Shown here piece by piece: positions 1-7,350 of a stretch of DNA of 64,000 nt. Each line of letters starts with the position of its first letter. Position 1 is the stretch's first letter. A program made the position numbers and the translations under genes. Under the pieces are notes generated by a model. That model was not told where the DNA came from. It saw nothing but the letters and a program-made list of their open reading frames with translations, and searched no databases. The DNA is from Pseudoxanthomonas sp. YR558 (GTDB lineage: Bacteria; Pseudomonadota; Gammaproteobacteria; Xanthomonadales; Xanthomonadaceae), in contig NZ_FPCI01000002.1 of assembly GCF_900116385.1 (NCBI RefSeq), forward strand, positions 1,178,001 to 1,242,000. Direction: 5' to 3'.

Positions 1-1
1 G

Positions 2-2017
2 TTGCTGTTGCCGGTGACGATGGATGCGCGCGGACTGTCGCCGGCGTGGTTGCAGGAGGGACCGTTCGGCATCGCGGGGCTGTCGCCCGATGGCTTCTTC
101 GGCCTGACCGGGTGGAGCCGCCTGGGGCGCGCGGTCGGCGTCAGCCTGTTCTGCGGCACGGCGGTGACGTTGCTGGTGATGGGCTGGCGCGGCAGTGCGC
201 CGCGCCGCGCCGACAGTCGCGGTTTCGACAGCAAGACCTTGCGCGATGCGGGCCGTCGCTTCCTGCCGCGCGAACGGGTCGAGGAACTGCTGGCCGACGC
301 GCCGCGCACCGGCCCCGTGCCCGGCGTGATCGAAGCGCGCCTGGAGCGCGAACTGTCGGCCGTGCTGGGCTCGGCGTCCGCGCGCCTGCTGCTGGATGCC
401 GCACGCCGCGAGAGTGGCGACCTCGATACCGTGGCCGCGATCGTCGGCGAGGTCTCGCAGGACCTGCGCTTCAACCAGCAGGTGCTGGAAGCGGCGCTGC
501 AGAACATGAGCCAGGGCATCAGCGTGATCGACCGCGAACAACGGCTGGTGGCTTGGAACCGGCGCTACCGGGAGATGTTCGGATTTCCGGCGGAGATGCT
601 GCAGGTCGGCCGACCGATCGCCGAGCTGACACGCTGGGCGCTGGCGCGCATGCCGCAGCGCGGCCAGGACGAGCGCGCGCTGGAGCGCAGGTTGGCCTTC
701 ATGCGCGCCGGCACGGCGCACCTCACCGAGCGCGTGTTCCCCGATGGCAGCATCGTCGAGATCCGCGGCAATCCGATGCCGGGCGGCGGCTTCGTCGCCA
801 CCTACACCGACGTGACCGCGTCGCGCCAGGCCGAACGTCAGCTCAAGCAGGCGAACGAGACGCTGGAGCAACGCGTCGCCGAGCGCACCGTACTGCTCGA
901 GACCGCCAAGCGCGAGGCCGAGCATGCGAACGATGCGAAGAGTCGCTTCCTGACCGCGATCGGCCACGACCTGCTGCAACCGCTGCATGCGGCGCAGCTG
1001 TTCACCGATGCGCTGTCGCAGCAGCTGCCGGAAGCGCGCCAGCGCGATACCGCACTGCAAGTGCGCGGAGCACTGGATTCCACCACGGACCTGCTGACCG
1101 GCTTGCTGGACATGTCGCGCCTGGAAGCGGGCGGCCTGCTGCCGGAGCCGCGCGACTTCCCGCTGATGGAGGTGCTGGAACCGCTGGCGTCCGAGTTCCG
1201 CGTGCTGGCGAACGAACGCGGGCTGTCGTTCGATATCGTGCCCACGCGCGCGTGGGTGCACACCGATCCGCAGCTGCTGCGGCGCATCCTGCAGAACTTC
1301 CTGGCCAATGCCGTGCGCTACACGGTGCGTGGTGGCGTGCTGCTGGGCGTGCGTCGTCGCGGCGACCGGCTGCGTGTCGAAGTGTGGGACACCGGCCCCG
1401 GTATCGCCGAAGCGGAGCAGCGGCGGATCTTCGAGGAGTTCCGTCGTGGCGAGGATGTGCCCGGGCAGGGGCTCGGACTGGGCTTGTCGATCGCCGACCG
1501 CATCGCCGCGCTGCTGGAGGCAACACTGTCGTTGCGGAGCCGGCTGGGGCAGGGTGCCGTGTTCGCGGTGGACCTGGTGCGGGTGGCGACACCCGCACCT
1601 GCGCCGGTGGCCGTGGGCAAGCCGGGCCTCGCCGGTCGCCACGTGCTGGCCGTCGACAACGATCCGGCGGCGTTGTCCGCGCTGAAGCAGGTGCTGGAAG
1701 GGTGGGGCTGCAGCGTGGCCATCGCGGGTGGAAGCACAGGTGCGGAGATGGCGCTGCGTGAGCGTTCGGCGGACCTGTGGTTGTTCGACTTCCACCTGGA
1801 TGACGGCGACACCGGCGTGGCGCTGGCCGAACGCCTGCGCGCCGCGCACGGTGCTCGTCCGTGCCTGATCCTCACCGCCGACCAGACCGACGCGGTGCGC
1901 CGTGCGGTGCGCGATGCCGACCTGCCGCTGCTGGCCAAGCCGGTGCGGCCGCTGGCGTTGAAGTCGGTGCTGGACCGGCTGCTGGCGGCGCGCGCGTCGG
2001 CTGTGGCGGCTTCCTGA
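2..2017 (+). CDS. Hybrid sensor histidine kinase/response regulator, C-terminal 671 residues (5' end outside window)
   Basis: The frame is already open at the window edge, so the N-terminus is missing. The visible first 60 residues (one helix ending in LLVMGWRG) look like the end of a sodium:solute symporter-type membrane domain, as in the CrbS/MxtR sensor class. A PAS domain follows at about 155-275 (QNMSQGISVIDREQRLVAWN), then a short coiled coil, a HisKA box with phospho-acceptor His322 (FLTAIGHDLLQPL), an HATPase domain with GLGLGLSIADR, and a C-terminal receiver from about 550 with probable phospho-acceptor Asp596. The LuxR-type regulator at 3059-3724 is the likely partner. By analogy with CrbS/CrbR it would sense acetate or overflow carbon; the PHB genes nearby fit that, but this is inference. 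Confidence 0.88.
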   Translation: MLLPVTMDARGLSPAWLQEGPFGIAGLSPDGFFGLTGWSRLGRAVGVSLFCGTAVTLLVMGWRGSAPRRADSRGFDSKTLRDAGRRFLPRERVEELLADAPRTGPVPGVIEARLERELSAVLGSASARLLLDAARRESGDLDTVAAIVGEVSQDLRFNQQVLEAALQNMSQGISVIDREQRLVAWNRRYREMFGFPAEMLQVGRPIAELTRWALARMPQRGQDERALERRLAFMRAGTAHLTERVFPDGSIVEIRGNPMPGGGFVATYTDVTASRQAERQLKQANETLEQRVAERTVLLETAKREAEHANDAKSRFLTAIGHDLLQPLHAAQLFTDALSQQLPEARQRDTALQVRGALDSTTDLLTGLLDMSRLEAGGLLPEPRDFPLMEVLEPLASEFRVLANERGLSFDIVPTRAWVHTDPQLLRRILQNFLANAVRYTVRGGVLLGVRRRGDRLRVEVWDTGPGIAEAEQRRIFEEFRRGEDVPGQGLGLGLSIADRIAALLEATLSLRSRLGQGAVFAVDLVRVATPAPAPVAVGKPGLAGRHVLAVDNDPAALSALKQVLEGWGCSVAIAGGSTGAEMALRERSADLWLFDFHLDDGDTGVALAERLRAAHGARPCLILTADQTDAVRRAVRDADLPLLAKPVRPLALKSVLDRLLAARASAVAAS

Positions 2018-2072
2018 GTCGGTCTCCCGACCGCCAACGCTAGAATGCGCGCCTGGATTCCGGAGTTCGCGC

Positions 2073-2561
2073 ATGCCTTATACCCCCATCGTCGCCACCC
2101 TCGGCTACGTGCTCTCGCCCGATCGTTCGCAGGTGCTGCTGATCCATCGCAACGCGCGCCCGGATGACCAGCACCTGGGCAAGTACAACGGGCTGGGCGG
2201 CAAGATCGAGCGGGATGAGGACGTGGTGGCCGGCATGCGCCGCGAGATCCACGAGGAGGCCGGCATCGACTGCGACGCGATGACGCTGCGTGGCACGATC
2301 AGTTGGCCGGGCTTCGGCAAGCACGGCGAGGACTGGCTGGGATTCGTCTTCCTCATCACGCGCTACAGCGGCACGCCGTTCGAACGCAATCCGGAAGGCA
2401 CGCTGGAATGGGTGCCGGTGGAGAAGATCATGGAACTGCCGCTGTGGGACGGCGACCGCCACTTCCTGCCGCTGGTGTTCGACGACGATCCGCGTGGCTT
2501 CCATGGGGTCATGCCGTACCACGAGGGCCGCATGGTCTCGTGGGACTACTCGCGCATCTGA
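2073..2561 (+). CDS. Nudix hydrolase (MutT/8-oxo-dGTP diphosphatase type)
   Basis: This 162-residue single-domain protein has a complete Nudix box at about residues 43-65: G at 43, E at 49, then REIHEEAGI, matching GX5EX7REUXEEXGU. The length and the N-terminal MPYTPIVATLGYVL strand fit the MTH1-like 8-oxo-dGTP diphosphatase group, which hydrolyses nucleoside diphosphates linked to another group; the exact substrate cannot be read from sequence. The ATG is preceded by a GGAG site, and a TAGAAT hexamer at 2040-2045 is a possible -10 box. It lies 55 bp after the sensor kinase, same strand, and could be read through from it, but no functional link is evident. Confidence 0.88.
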   Translation: MPYTPIVATLGYVLSPDRSQVLLIHRNARPDDQHLGKYNGLGGKIERDEDVVAGMRREIHEEAGIDCDAMTLRGTISWPGFGKHGEDWLGFVFLITRYSGTPFERNPEGTLEWVPVEKIMELPLWDGDRHFLPLVFDDDPRGFHGVMPYHEGRMVSWDYSRI

Positions 2562-2583
2562 GCGGCCCCGCGTCCGTTTCTGT

Positions 2584-2734
2584 TGTAGGAGCGACGTAAG
2601 TCGCGACCGAAATGCAGAGCGATCATTGCGCGTCGTGTCAGCAGGGTGGCTACGGATCAGGCTTCTTTTGGCCTGTGGCGCCCATGGAGCAAGGGAGCCC
2701 AAGGTCCACGGTCGCGACTTACGTCGCTCCTACA
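2584..2734. repeat. REP-like doublet: 26-bp repeat in inverted orientation
   Basis: A 26-bp unit at 2584-2609, beginning TGTAGGAGCGACGTAAGTCG, recurs as its exact reverse complement at 2709-2734. The core GCGACGTAAGTCGC is itself nearly palindromic. About 99 bp of unrelated DNA separates the arms. A second doublet sits at 6478-6588. Such units are abundant between genes in xanthomonads and resemble REP/BIME elements mobilised by RAYT transposases. The position just after the Nudix gene would suit an mRNA 3'-end role. Confidence 0.85.
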
Positions 2735-2762
2735 AGAGCGGTCGGTGTTCCACGGGGTACGC

Positions 2763-2934
2763 TTGTCCACACGCCGTGTGGATCGGCGTTGGGAAAGCAT
2801 GTGGATAACCGCGCGGCCGCCTTGCAGCGCAAGCCTGTCAAGGTGTGTGGCGAAATTTTGACCAGCGCATGACGGTCGAGTTTCCGGGTTGTCCACACCG
2901 CATGTGGATGGTCTGTCGACCAACATGTGGATAA
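2763..2934. promoter_or_regulatory. DnaA-box cluster (four boxes plus two half-matching sites)
   Basis: TTGTCCACA lies at 2763-2771 and 2889-2897. TGTGGATAA, the reverse complement of the perfect DnaA box TTATCCACA, lies at 2800-2808 and 2926-2934. Weaker TGTGGAT matches lie at 2777-2783 and 2903-2909, forming inverted pairs with the TTGTCCACA boxes. The motifs are seen directly; DnaA binding is inference. The gene neighbourhood is not that of a normal oriC, since dnaA, dnaN, rpmH and parAB are absent. Confidence 0.55.
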
Positions 2935-2996
2935 GCGTCGATGCGCGTTGCGGCACAACGCTGTCAAGGTGTGTGGCGAATTTATGGCCACCGCAC
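2763..2996. repeat. 126-bp direct tandem duplication in the Nudix/response-regulator gap
   Basis: Three landmarks recur with exactly the same 126-bp offset: TTGTCCACA at 2763 and 2889, TGTGGATAA at 2800 and 2926, and the identical 20-mer CTGTCAAGGTGTGTGGCGAA at 2835-2854 and 2961-2980. Sequence between landmarks has diverged while the landmarks are kept, which suggests selection on the motifs. The second copy ends near 2996. No coding frame of any quality crosses the block. Together with the REP doublet and a hairpin at 3017-3058 it accounts for the 497-bp gene-free stretch 2562-3058. Confidence 0.85.
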
Positions 2997-3016
2997 ATCA
3001 GCGGTGATCCACGCTT

Positions 3017-3058
3017 GGTTCCACGTCATCGCGCCGTCCGTGGAAACGGCGTGGAACC
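3017..3058. terminator. Hairpin just downstream of the response regulator, without a U-tract
   Basis: GGTTCCACG at 3017-3025 pairs perfectly with CGTGGAACC at 3050-3058. An alternative partner, CGTGGAA at 3039-3045, could also pair with the left arm. The hairpin begins one base beyond the response-regulator stop on the minus strand. There is no T-run after it, so it is more likely an mRNA-stabilising or Rho-related structure than a classical intrinsic terminator. Confidence 0.35.
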
Positions 3059-3724
3059 TCAGCCTTCGATCTGTCGTGCCGGGTCGGCGAGTTCCAGTTC
3101 GCGCAGCACCACGCCGGCCTGCGTGCGGTTGCGCACCCCAAGGCGGTCGAAGATGGCGGACAGGTGCGCCTTGACGGTGCGCTCCTGCACATCGAGGCGG
3201 TCGGCGATCTGCTTGTTCAACAGGCCCTGCGCGACCAGCGTCAGCACGCGGAACTGCTGCGGCGAGAGGCTGGCGAGCCGCCCGGCCAGTTCGGTGTCGT
3301 GTTCGGACGATTGCGCGCGCGCCACCGCGCCACGCAGCGACGCCGGCAGCCACTGCTCGCAGGCGAGCACGCTGCGGATGGCGTCGCGCAGTTCGTCCAG
3401 GCCCGAGCTCTTCGGCAGATAGCCCGCGGCGCCATGGTCCAGCGCACGACGGACCACGCGCGGATCGTCGTTGGCGGACACCACCACCACCGCGACCGCC
3501 GGGAACTGCGCGCGGATCGCGGCCAGCCCGGCCAAGCCGTGGTTGCCGGGCATGTGCAGGTCGAGCAGCACCAGGTCGATGTCGTCGTGCGCTTCCAGCG
3601 TGGCGATGACGCCGTCCAGCGACTCCGCTTCGCGCACCGACAACTGCGCCACGGCATCGGCGGCCGCACCGCGCAGCGCCGCGCGGAACAGCGGGTGGTC
3701 ATCGGCGATCAGCAGGTTGGGCAT
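3059..3724 (-). CDS. LuxR/NarL-family two-component response regulator
   Basis: The 221-residue protein has an N-terminal receiver with LLIADDH at 4-10, phospho-acceptor Asp55 (LVLLDLHMPG) and Lys104, then a LuxR-type HTH from about 155 (LSPQQFRVLTLVAQG, ending ERTVKAHLSAIF). I chose the ATG at 3724 because the protein then begins MPNLLIADDHP, directly at the receiver; an open extension to 3757 would add 11 unrelated residues. It lies 10 bp downstream of bdhA on the same strand, so the two are probably cotranscribed. The domain layout matches CrbR/ErbR-type regulators, and the likely partner is the hybrid kinase at the window start. Confidence 0.92.
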   Translation of the reverse strand: MPNLLIADDHPLFRAALRGAAADAVAQLSVREAESLDGVIATLEAHDDIDLVLLDLHMPGNHGLAGLAAIRAQFPAVAVVVVSANDDPRVVRRALDHGAAGYLPKSSGLDELRDAIRSVLACEQWLPASLRGAVARAQSSEHDTELAGRLASLSPQQFRVLTLVAQGLLNKQIADRLDVQERTVKAHLSAIFDRLGVRNRTQAGVVLRELELADPARQIEG

Positions 3725-3734
3725 GCGGTGCGGC

Positions 3735-4502
3735 TTACTGCACCGTCCAGCCACCATCCACCACGATCGTCTGGCCGGTGATGTTGCGCGCGGCCGGCGA
3801 GGTGAGGAAGGCGGTGATGCCGGCCAGTTCGTCCAGGCCGATGAACACGCCCTTCGGCATCGGCTTCAGCATCACCTGGCTGACCACGTCGGCCTCGGAG
3901 ATGCCACGCGTGCGCGCCTGGTCGGCGATCTGCTTGTCCACCAGCGGCGTCTTCACGTAGCTGGGGCAGACGGTGTTGATGGTGATGTCGGTGTCGGCGG
4001 TTTCCAGCGCGAGCACCTTGGAGAAGCCGACCAGGCCGTGCTTGGCCGCCACATAGGCGCTCTTGTACGGGCTGGCGACCAGCGCATGAATGCTGCCGAT
4101 GTTGACGATGCGGCCGAAGCCGCGCTCGCGCATGCCCGGCAGCACGGCGCGGGTCAGGCGGGCCACGCCGACCAGCATCACCTGCACCAGGAAATCCCAC
4201 TTTTCGATCGGGAAGTCCTCCAGCGGCGACACATGCTGCAGGCCGGCGTTGTTGACCAGCACGTCGATGGGGCGCGAGACCGCCGCGAGCGCGGCATCGA
4301 TGCTGTCCTGGGAGGTGACGTCCAGCGCGACCGCTTCGGCGGAACCGCCGTCGGCGCGGATCTGCGCCGCGACCGCCTCGGCGGCCGCCAGGTTGAGGTC
4401 GCTGACGATGACGTGGCGGCCCGCTTCGGCAAGCTGGGCCGCAATGCCGGCGCCGATACCGCTGGCCGCGCCGGTGATGAGGAGGGTGTGGGTCTTCTGC
4501 AT
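3735..4502 (-). CDS. bdhA: 3-hydroxybutyrate dehydrogenase
   Basis: This 255-residue short-chain dehydrogenase has the cofactor loop TGAASGIG at 10-17, NNAG at 84-87 and catalytic Ser137, Tyr150 and Lys154 (YVAAK). The LQHVSPLEDFP stretch after NNAG and the PSYVKTPLV loop are characteristic of D-3-hydroxybutyrate dehydrogenases, which oxidise (R)-3-hydroxybutyrate to acetoacetate with NAD in the last step of PHB use. The oligomer hydrolase that would feed it is encoded divergently at 4634. A strong hairpin at 4509-4545 covers the AGGAG ribosome binding site of this gene, suggesting translational control. Confidence 0.93.
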   Translation of the reverse strand: MQKTHTLLITGAASGIGAGIAAQLAEAGRHVIVSDLNLAAAEAVAAQIRADGGSAEAVALDVTSQDSIDAALAAVSRPIDVLVNNAGLQHVSPLEDFPIEKWDFLVQVMLVGVARLTRAVLPGMRERGFGRIVNIGSIHALVASPYKSAYVAAKHGLVGFSKVLALETADTDITINTVCPSYVKTPLVDKQIADQARTRGISEADVVSQVMLKPMPKGVFIGLDELAGITAFLTSPAARNITGQTIVVDGGWTVQ

Positions 4503-4508
4503 GGGGGC

Positions 4509-4545
4509 TCCTGCGTGCTGCGGTTAGGGTAGCAGGCACGCAGGA
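4509..4545 (-). promoter_or_regulatory. Leader hairpin sequestering the bdhA ribosome binding site
   Basis: Read on the minus strand, TCCTGCGTGC (4545-4536) pairs perfectly with GCACGCAGGA (4518-4509). Three more pairs (TGC/GCA) extend the stem past a single bulged C, leaving a 10-base loop. The 3' arm contains the AGGA of the AGGAG Shine-Dalgarno sequence, which sits 6 bases before the ATG. The folding is read directly from complementarity; a regulatory role is inference. Confidence 0.55.
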
Positions 4546-4550
4546 TCCGT

Positions 4551-4569
4551 TCGTGGTACCAAAGTACGA
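4551..4569. promoter_or_regulatory. Candidate operator between the divergent PHB-mobilisation genes
   Basis: TCGTGGTACCAAAGTACGA has inverted ends TCGT and ACGA and two internal GTAC tetramers. It lies about midway in the 131-bp gap between bdhA (minus) and the oligomer hydrolase (plus), a position from which one regulator could control both. The adjacent LuxR-type response regulator is the obvious candidate ligand. This is inference from position and symmetry only. Confidence 0.35.
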
Positions 4570-4633
4570 TGACGGCGCTTCCCGCGGAGGGTAGTTTCGT
4601 GGCACTGACCGGAACCCTGGACGCTTTCCACGC

Positions 4634-6469
4634 ATGAACGCGAAGACGCGCATTTCCTGCGGCCTGTTGCTCGGCGCGGCCCTGGCCGCCTGCAGCAGCG
4701 CGCCGCCCAAGCCCGAGGCCGTGGCCCACATGATCCAGCCCCAGCGCATCACCGAACACCGCGGCGGCGACGACCTGCTCACCGCGGGCCTGGGACTCGA
4801 CGGCCTGCGCGCGATGGCCGCGCCCGCGTTCGCCGATCCGGCGCACCCGACGGCGGCCGAACTCCGTCGCCGCGCGATCTGGGCGAACTGGCGCGGCATC
4901 GCCGACCTGTCGCTCACCGGCGCCTATGGCCAGGCCTACGGCAGCGTGGCCAGCGTGCCCGGCCGCGAGTATTCCGCGCTGGCAAAAGTCCCGGGTGCGA
5001 CGCAACCGCACCGCGTGCTGGTACAGGTGCCGGACAATTTCGATGCGACCAAGCGCTGCATCGTCGTCACCGCGTCATCGGGTTCGCGCGGCGTCTATGG
5101 CGCCATCGCCGTCGCTGCCCCATGGGGCCTGCCGAAAGGCTGCGCGATCGCCTACACCGACAAAGGGGCGGGCACGGATTACTTCGATCTCGACGCGCAG
5201 CAGGGCGCGCGTGAGGACGGCACTGTGGGTGCACTCGGCACCGATGCGCTGGCCTTCGTGCCCGACGCACCGGTCGGCGCCAGTGGCGTGGCGGTCAAGC
5301 ACGCGCATTCCAAGGACAACCCCGAAGCGGACTGGGGCCGCCACGTGAAGCAGGCCGCCGAGTTCGCGCTGGCGGCGCTGGACCAGGCGTTCCCGCAGGC
5401 GGCGCCGTTCCGTTTCGACAACACGCGCGTCATCGCGGTTGGTATCTCCAACGGCGGCGGTGCCGTGCTGCGCGCCAGCGAGGAGGAGGGCGGCTGGCTG
5501 GATGCCGTGGTCGCGGGTGAACCGAACATCCTGGCAGCCGATGCGCCGGGTGCGCGTTCGCTGTACGACTACACCACCGAAGCCGCGCTGCTGATGCCGT
5601 GCGCGCTGCTCGACCTGCCGGCGGAATCGCTGCCGCAGCCGCCGCTGCGTGCCCAGGTCGAGCCGCTGTGGACGGCACGTTGCGCCACCTTGAAGGCGGC
5701 CGGTCTGGTGACCGGTGGGGACGTCAAGGCGCAGGCTGCGTCCGCACGTACGCAATTGAAGGCGAATGGCTGGACCGATGAAGCCTTGGTGGCGGGCGCG
5801 CTGAGCGTGGGCTTCGACCTGTGGCGTGCGGTCGCGGTCACCTACGCCTCGGCCTATGGCCGCTACGGCGTGGGCGAGCATCCGTGCGGATATGCATTCT
5901 CTGCGCAGAACCCGGACTTCAGTGCGCGAGCGGCCAATGCCGCCGAACGCGCGGCGTGGTGGTCCGACGGCAGCGGGATTCCGCCGGGCGCGGGCGTGGG
6001 CATCGTGGACACGAAGCTGGCGCCGCCGGACTTCACCCTGCCGGGCCTGCAGTGCCTGCGCGCACTGCAGACCGGCAGCAGCGACGATGCGCGCCGCGTG
6101 CAGGCCGGCATCGCGCAGACCGCCGCGCGCTTCCCGCGGACGCGGCGGCCGGTGGTGGTGATCCATGGCCTGGACGATGGACTGGTGCCGCCGGCGTTCT
6201 CCAGCGCGCCGTACGTGCAGGCCGCGCGCGCCGCCAACCCGGACGTGCGCTACTGGCAGGTGCGCAACGCGCAGCACTTCGACGGCTTCCTAGCGCTACC
6301 TGCCTACGGCACGCGTTACGTGCCGCTGCTGCCCTACGTCTACGCGGCACTGGACCAGGTCAGCGCGAGCCTGGACGGCAGCCGCGAACTGCCGGCCAAC
6401 GCACTGATCAACGCCAAGCCGCGCGGTACCGGCAGCGTCGAAGCGAGCCAGTTCGCGATTCCGAGGTAG
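4634..6469 (+). CDS. D-(-)-3-hydroxybutyrate oligomer hydrolase, lipoprotein
   Basis: The 611-residue protein starts with a lipoprotein signal peptide ending LAAC (Cys20) and matches the 3HB-oligomer hydrolase family over its length. Recognisable features are the serine nucleophile motif GISNGGG, followed by VVAGEPNI, the ASSGSRGVYGAI block, and a C-terminal NAQHFDGFL histidine segment. The family splits 3HB oligomers released from PHB into monomers. The lipoprotein signal would place it in the periplasm or at the outer membrane. Divergent placement from bdhA makes a two-step route from oligomer to monomer to acetoacetate. The length is slightly below the 650-700 residues usual for the family. 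Confidence 0.88.
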   Translation: MNAKTRISCGLLLGAALAACSSAPPKPEAVAHMIQPQRITEHRGGDDLLTAGLGLDGLRAMAAPAFADPAHPTAAELRRRAIWANWRGIADLSLTGAYGQAYGSVASVPGREYSALAKVPGATQPHRVLVQVPDNFDATKRCIVVTASSGSRGVYGAIAVAAPWGLPKGCAIAYTDKGAGTDYFDLDAQQGAREDGTVGALGTDALAFVPDAPVGASGVAVKHAHSKDNPEADWGRHVKQAAEFALAALDQAFPQAAPFRFDNTRVIAVGISNGGGAVLRASEEEGGWLDAVVAGEPNILAADAPGARSLYDYTTEAALLMPCALLDLPAESLPQPPLRAQVEPLWTARCATLKAAGLVTGGDVKAQAASARTQLKANGWTDEALVAGALSVGFDLWRAVAVTYASAYGRYGVGEHPCGYAFSAQNPDFSARAANAAERAAWWSDGSGIPPGAGVGIVDTKLAPPDFTLPGLQCLRALQTGSSDDARRVQAGIAQTAARFPRTRRPVVVIHGLDDGLVPPAFSSAPYVQAARAANPDVRYWQVRNAQHFDGFLALPAYGTRYVPLLPYVYAALDQVSASLDGSRELPANALINAKPRGTGSVEASQFAIPR

Positions 6470-6477
6470 AGCGTCTC

Positions 6478-6588
6478 TGTAGGAGCGACGTAAGTCGCGA
6501 CCGCGGCGATGGAGCAACCAGGATCTCCTGCATGGCCAGACTACGTGGACTGGCCAGGTCTACGGTCGCGACTCACGTCGCTCCTACA
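6478..6588. repeat. Second REP-like doublet, inverted 26-bp arms
   Basis: The arm at 6478-6503 is identical to the unit at 2584-2609. The opposing arm at 6563-6588 is its reverse complement with one substitution (ACTC for ACTT in the core). Between them TGGCCAG and CTGGCCA form an extra small hairpin. The doublet lies immediately after the oligomer hydrolase stop, in the 196-bp gap before pssA. Confidence 0.85.
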
Positions 6589-6665
6589 AGGGAACCGGTC
6601 GCCCCCACGACGGATTCACCCGGTTCGGCTTACCCTGTAGGCCGTTCCTGGTCACGCGTGCCGCC

Positions 6666-7280
6666 ATGTCCCGACACTTCTCGATGATCCGCGACTTCCA
6701 GCTGGCCGACTGGTTCACGCTGGGCAACGCCTTCTGCGGCACCGGCGCCATCTTCGCCGCGATGCGCTTCCTGCAGGAGGGCATCCTGCGCGACCTGATG
6801 ATCGGCATGGCGCTGATCCCGCTGGCCTTCATCTTCGACGCCCTCGACGGCCGGGTGGCCCGCTGGCGCAACCAGGCATCGGTGCTGGGGCGCGAACTGG
6901 ACTCGCTGGCGGATGTGATCTCCTTCGGCGTGGCGCCGGCGGCACTGGCCTACGCTTGCGGCATGCAGGGCGGTTGGGACTGGCTGGTGCTGTCGTACTT
7001 CGTCGCCTGCGGCGTCAGCCGCCTGGCGCGCTACAACGTCACCGCCGAGTCGCTCGCCGGGGGTGGCGACAAGGTGAAGTATTTCGAAGGCACGCCGATC
7101 CCCACCAGCCTGCTGCTCGTGGTGCTGCTGGCCATCGCGGCCTACCTCGGCCACGTGGGCCCGCAGCTGTGGCTGGGCGCGGTGAAGCTAGGCCCCTGGC
7201 TGCTGCATCCGTTAGTGCTGCTGTACGCCGTGTCGGGCACCCTGATGATCAGCAAGACGCTGCGCATCCCGAAGCCCTGA
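6666..7280 (+). CDS. pssA: CDP-diacylglycerol--serine O-phosphatidyltransferase
   Basis: This 204-residue integral membrane enzyme carries the full CDP-alcohol phosphotransferase motif DG-x2-AR-x8-G-x3-D-x3-D as D61 G62, A65 R66, G75, D79, D83. Hydrophobic segments surround it, and the C-terminus ends in a last helix and a short basic tail. It makes phosphatidylserine, the precursor of phosphatidylethanolamine. The plus-strand neighbours downstream are phaE and phaC; a 70-bp gap with its own -10-like hexamer suggests separate transcription. A link to PHB is not required, although granules have been proposed to carry phospholipid. Confidence 0.92.
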   Translation: MSRHFSMIRDFQLADWFTLGNAFCGTGAIFAAMRFLQEGILRDLMIGMALIPLAFIFDALDGRVARWRNQASVLGRELDSLADVISFGVAPAALAYACGMQGGWDWLVLSYFVACGVSRLARYNVTAESLAGGGDKVKYFEGTPIPTSLLLVVLLAIAAYLGHVGPQLWLGAVKLGPWLLHPLVLLYAVSGTLMISKTLRIPKP

Positions 7281-7313
7281 GCCGTGAGGTGAGGACGCGT
7301 CATGCACATGCCA

Positions 7314-7337
7314 CCGACCGCGGCTAGAATCGGTCGG
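7314..7337 (+). promoter_or_regulatory. Inverted repeat over a -10-like box upstream of phaE
   Basis: CCGACCG at 7314-7320 and CGGTCGG at 7331-7337 form a perfect 7-bp inverted repeat whose 10-base spacer contains TAGAAT (7325-7330), a good -10 hexamer. No clear -35 box is seen. The arrangement looks like an operator overlapping the phaEC promoter, and the GGGAGG ribosome binding site follows immediately. Confidence 0.35.
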
Positions 7338-7350
7338 GAAGGGAGGGCAC

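Noticed and set aside
2763..2996. The DnaA-box cluster as the chromosomal replication origin
   Set aside because: No dnaA, dnaN, rpmH, rnpA, parA or gidA neighbours and no AT-rich unwinding region are visible; the cluster is reported only as a candidate DnaA-binding locus.
2563..2998. Small frames such as those in 2612-2872 and 2719-2991
   Set aside because: They span the REP doublet and the tandem repeat, have no ribosome sites, and mirror repeat sequence.
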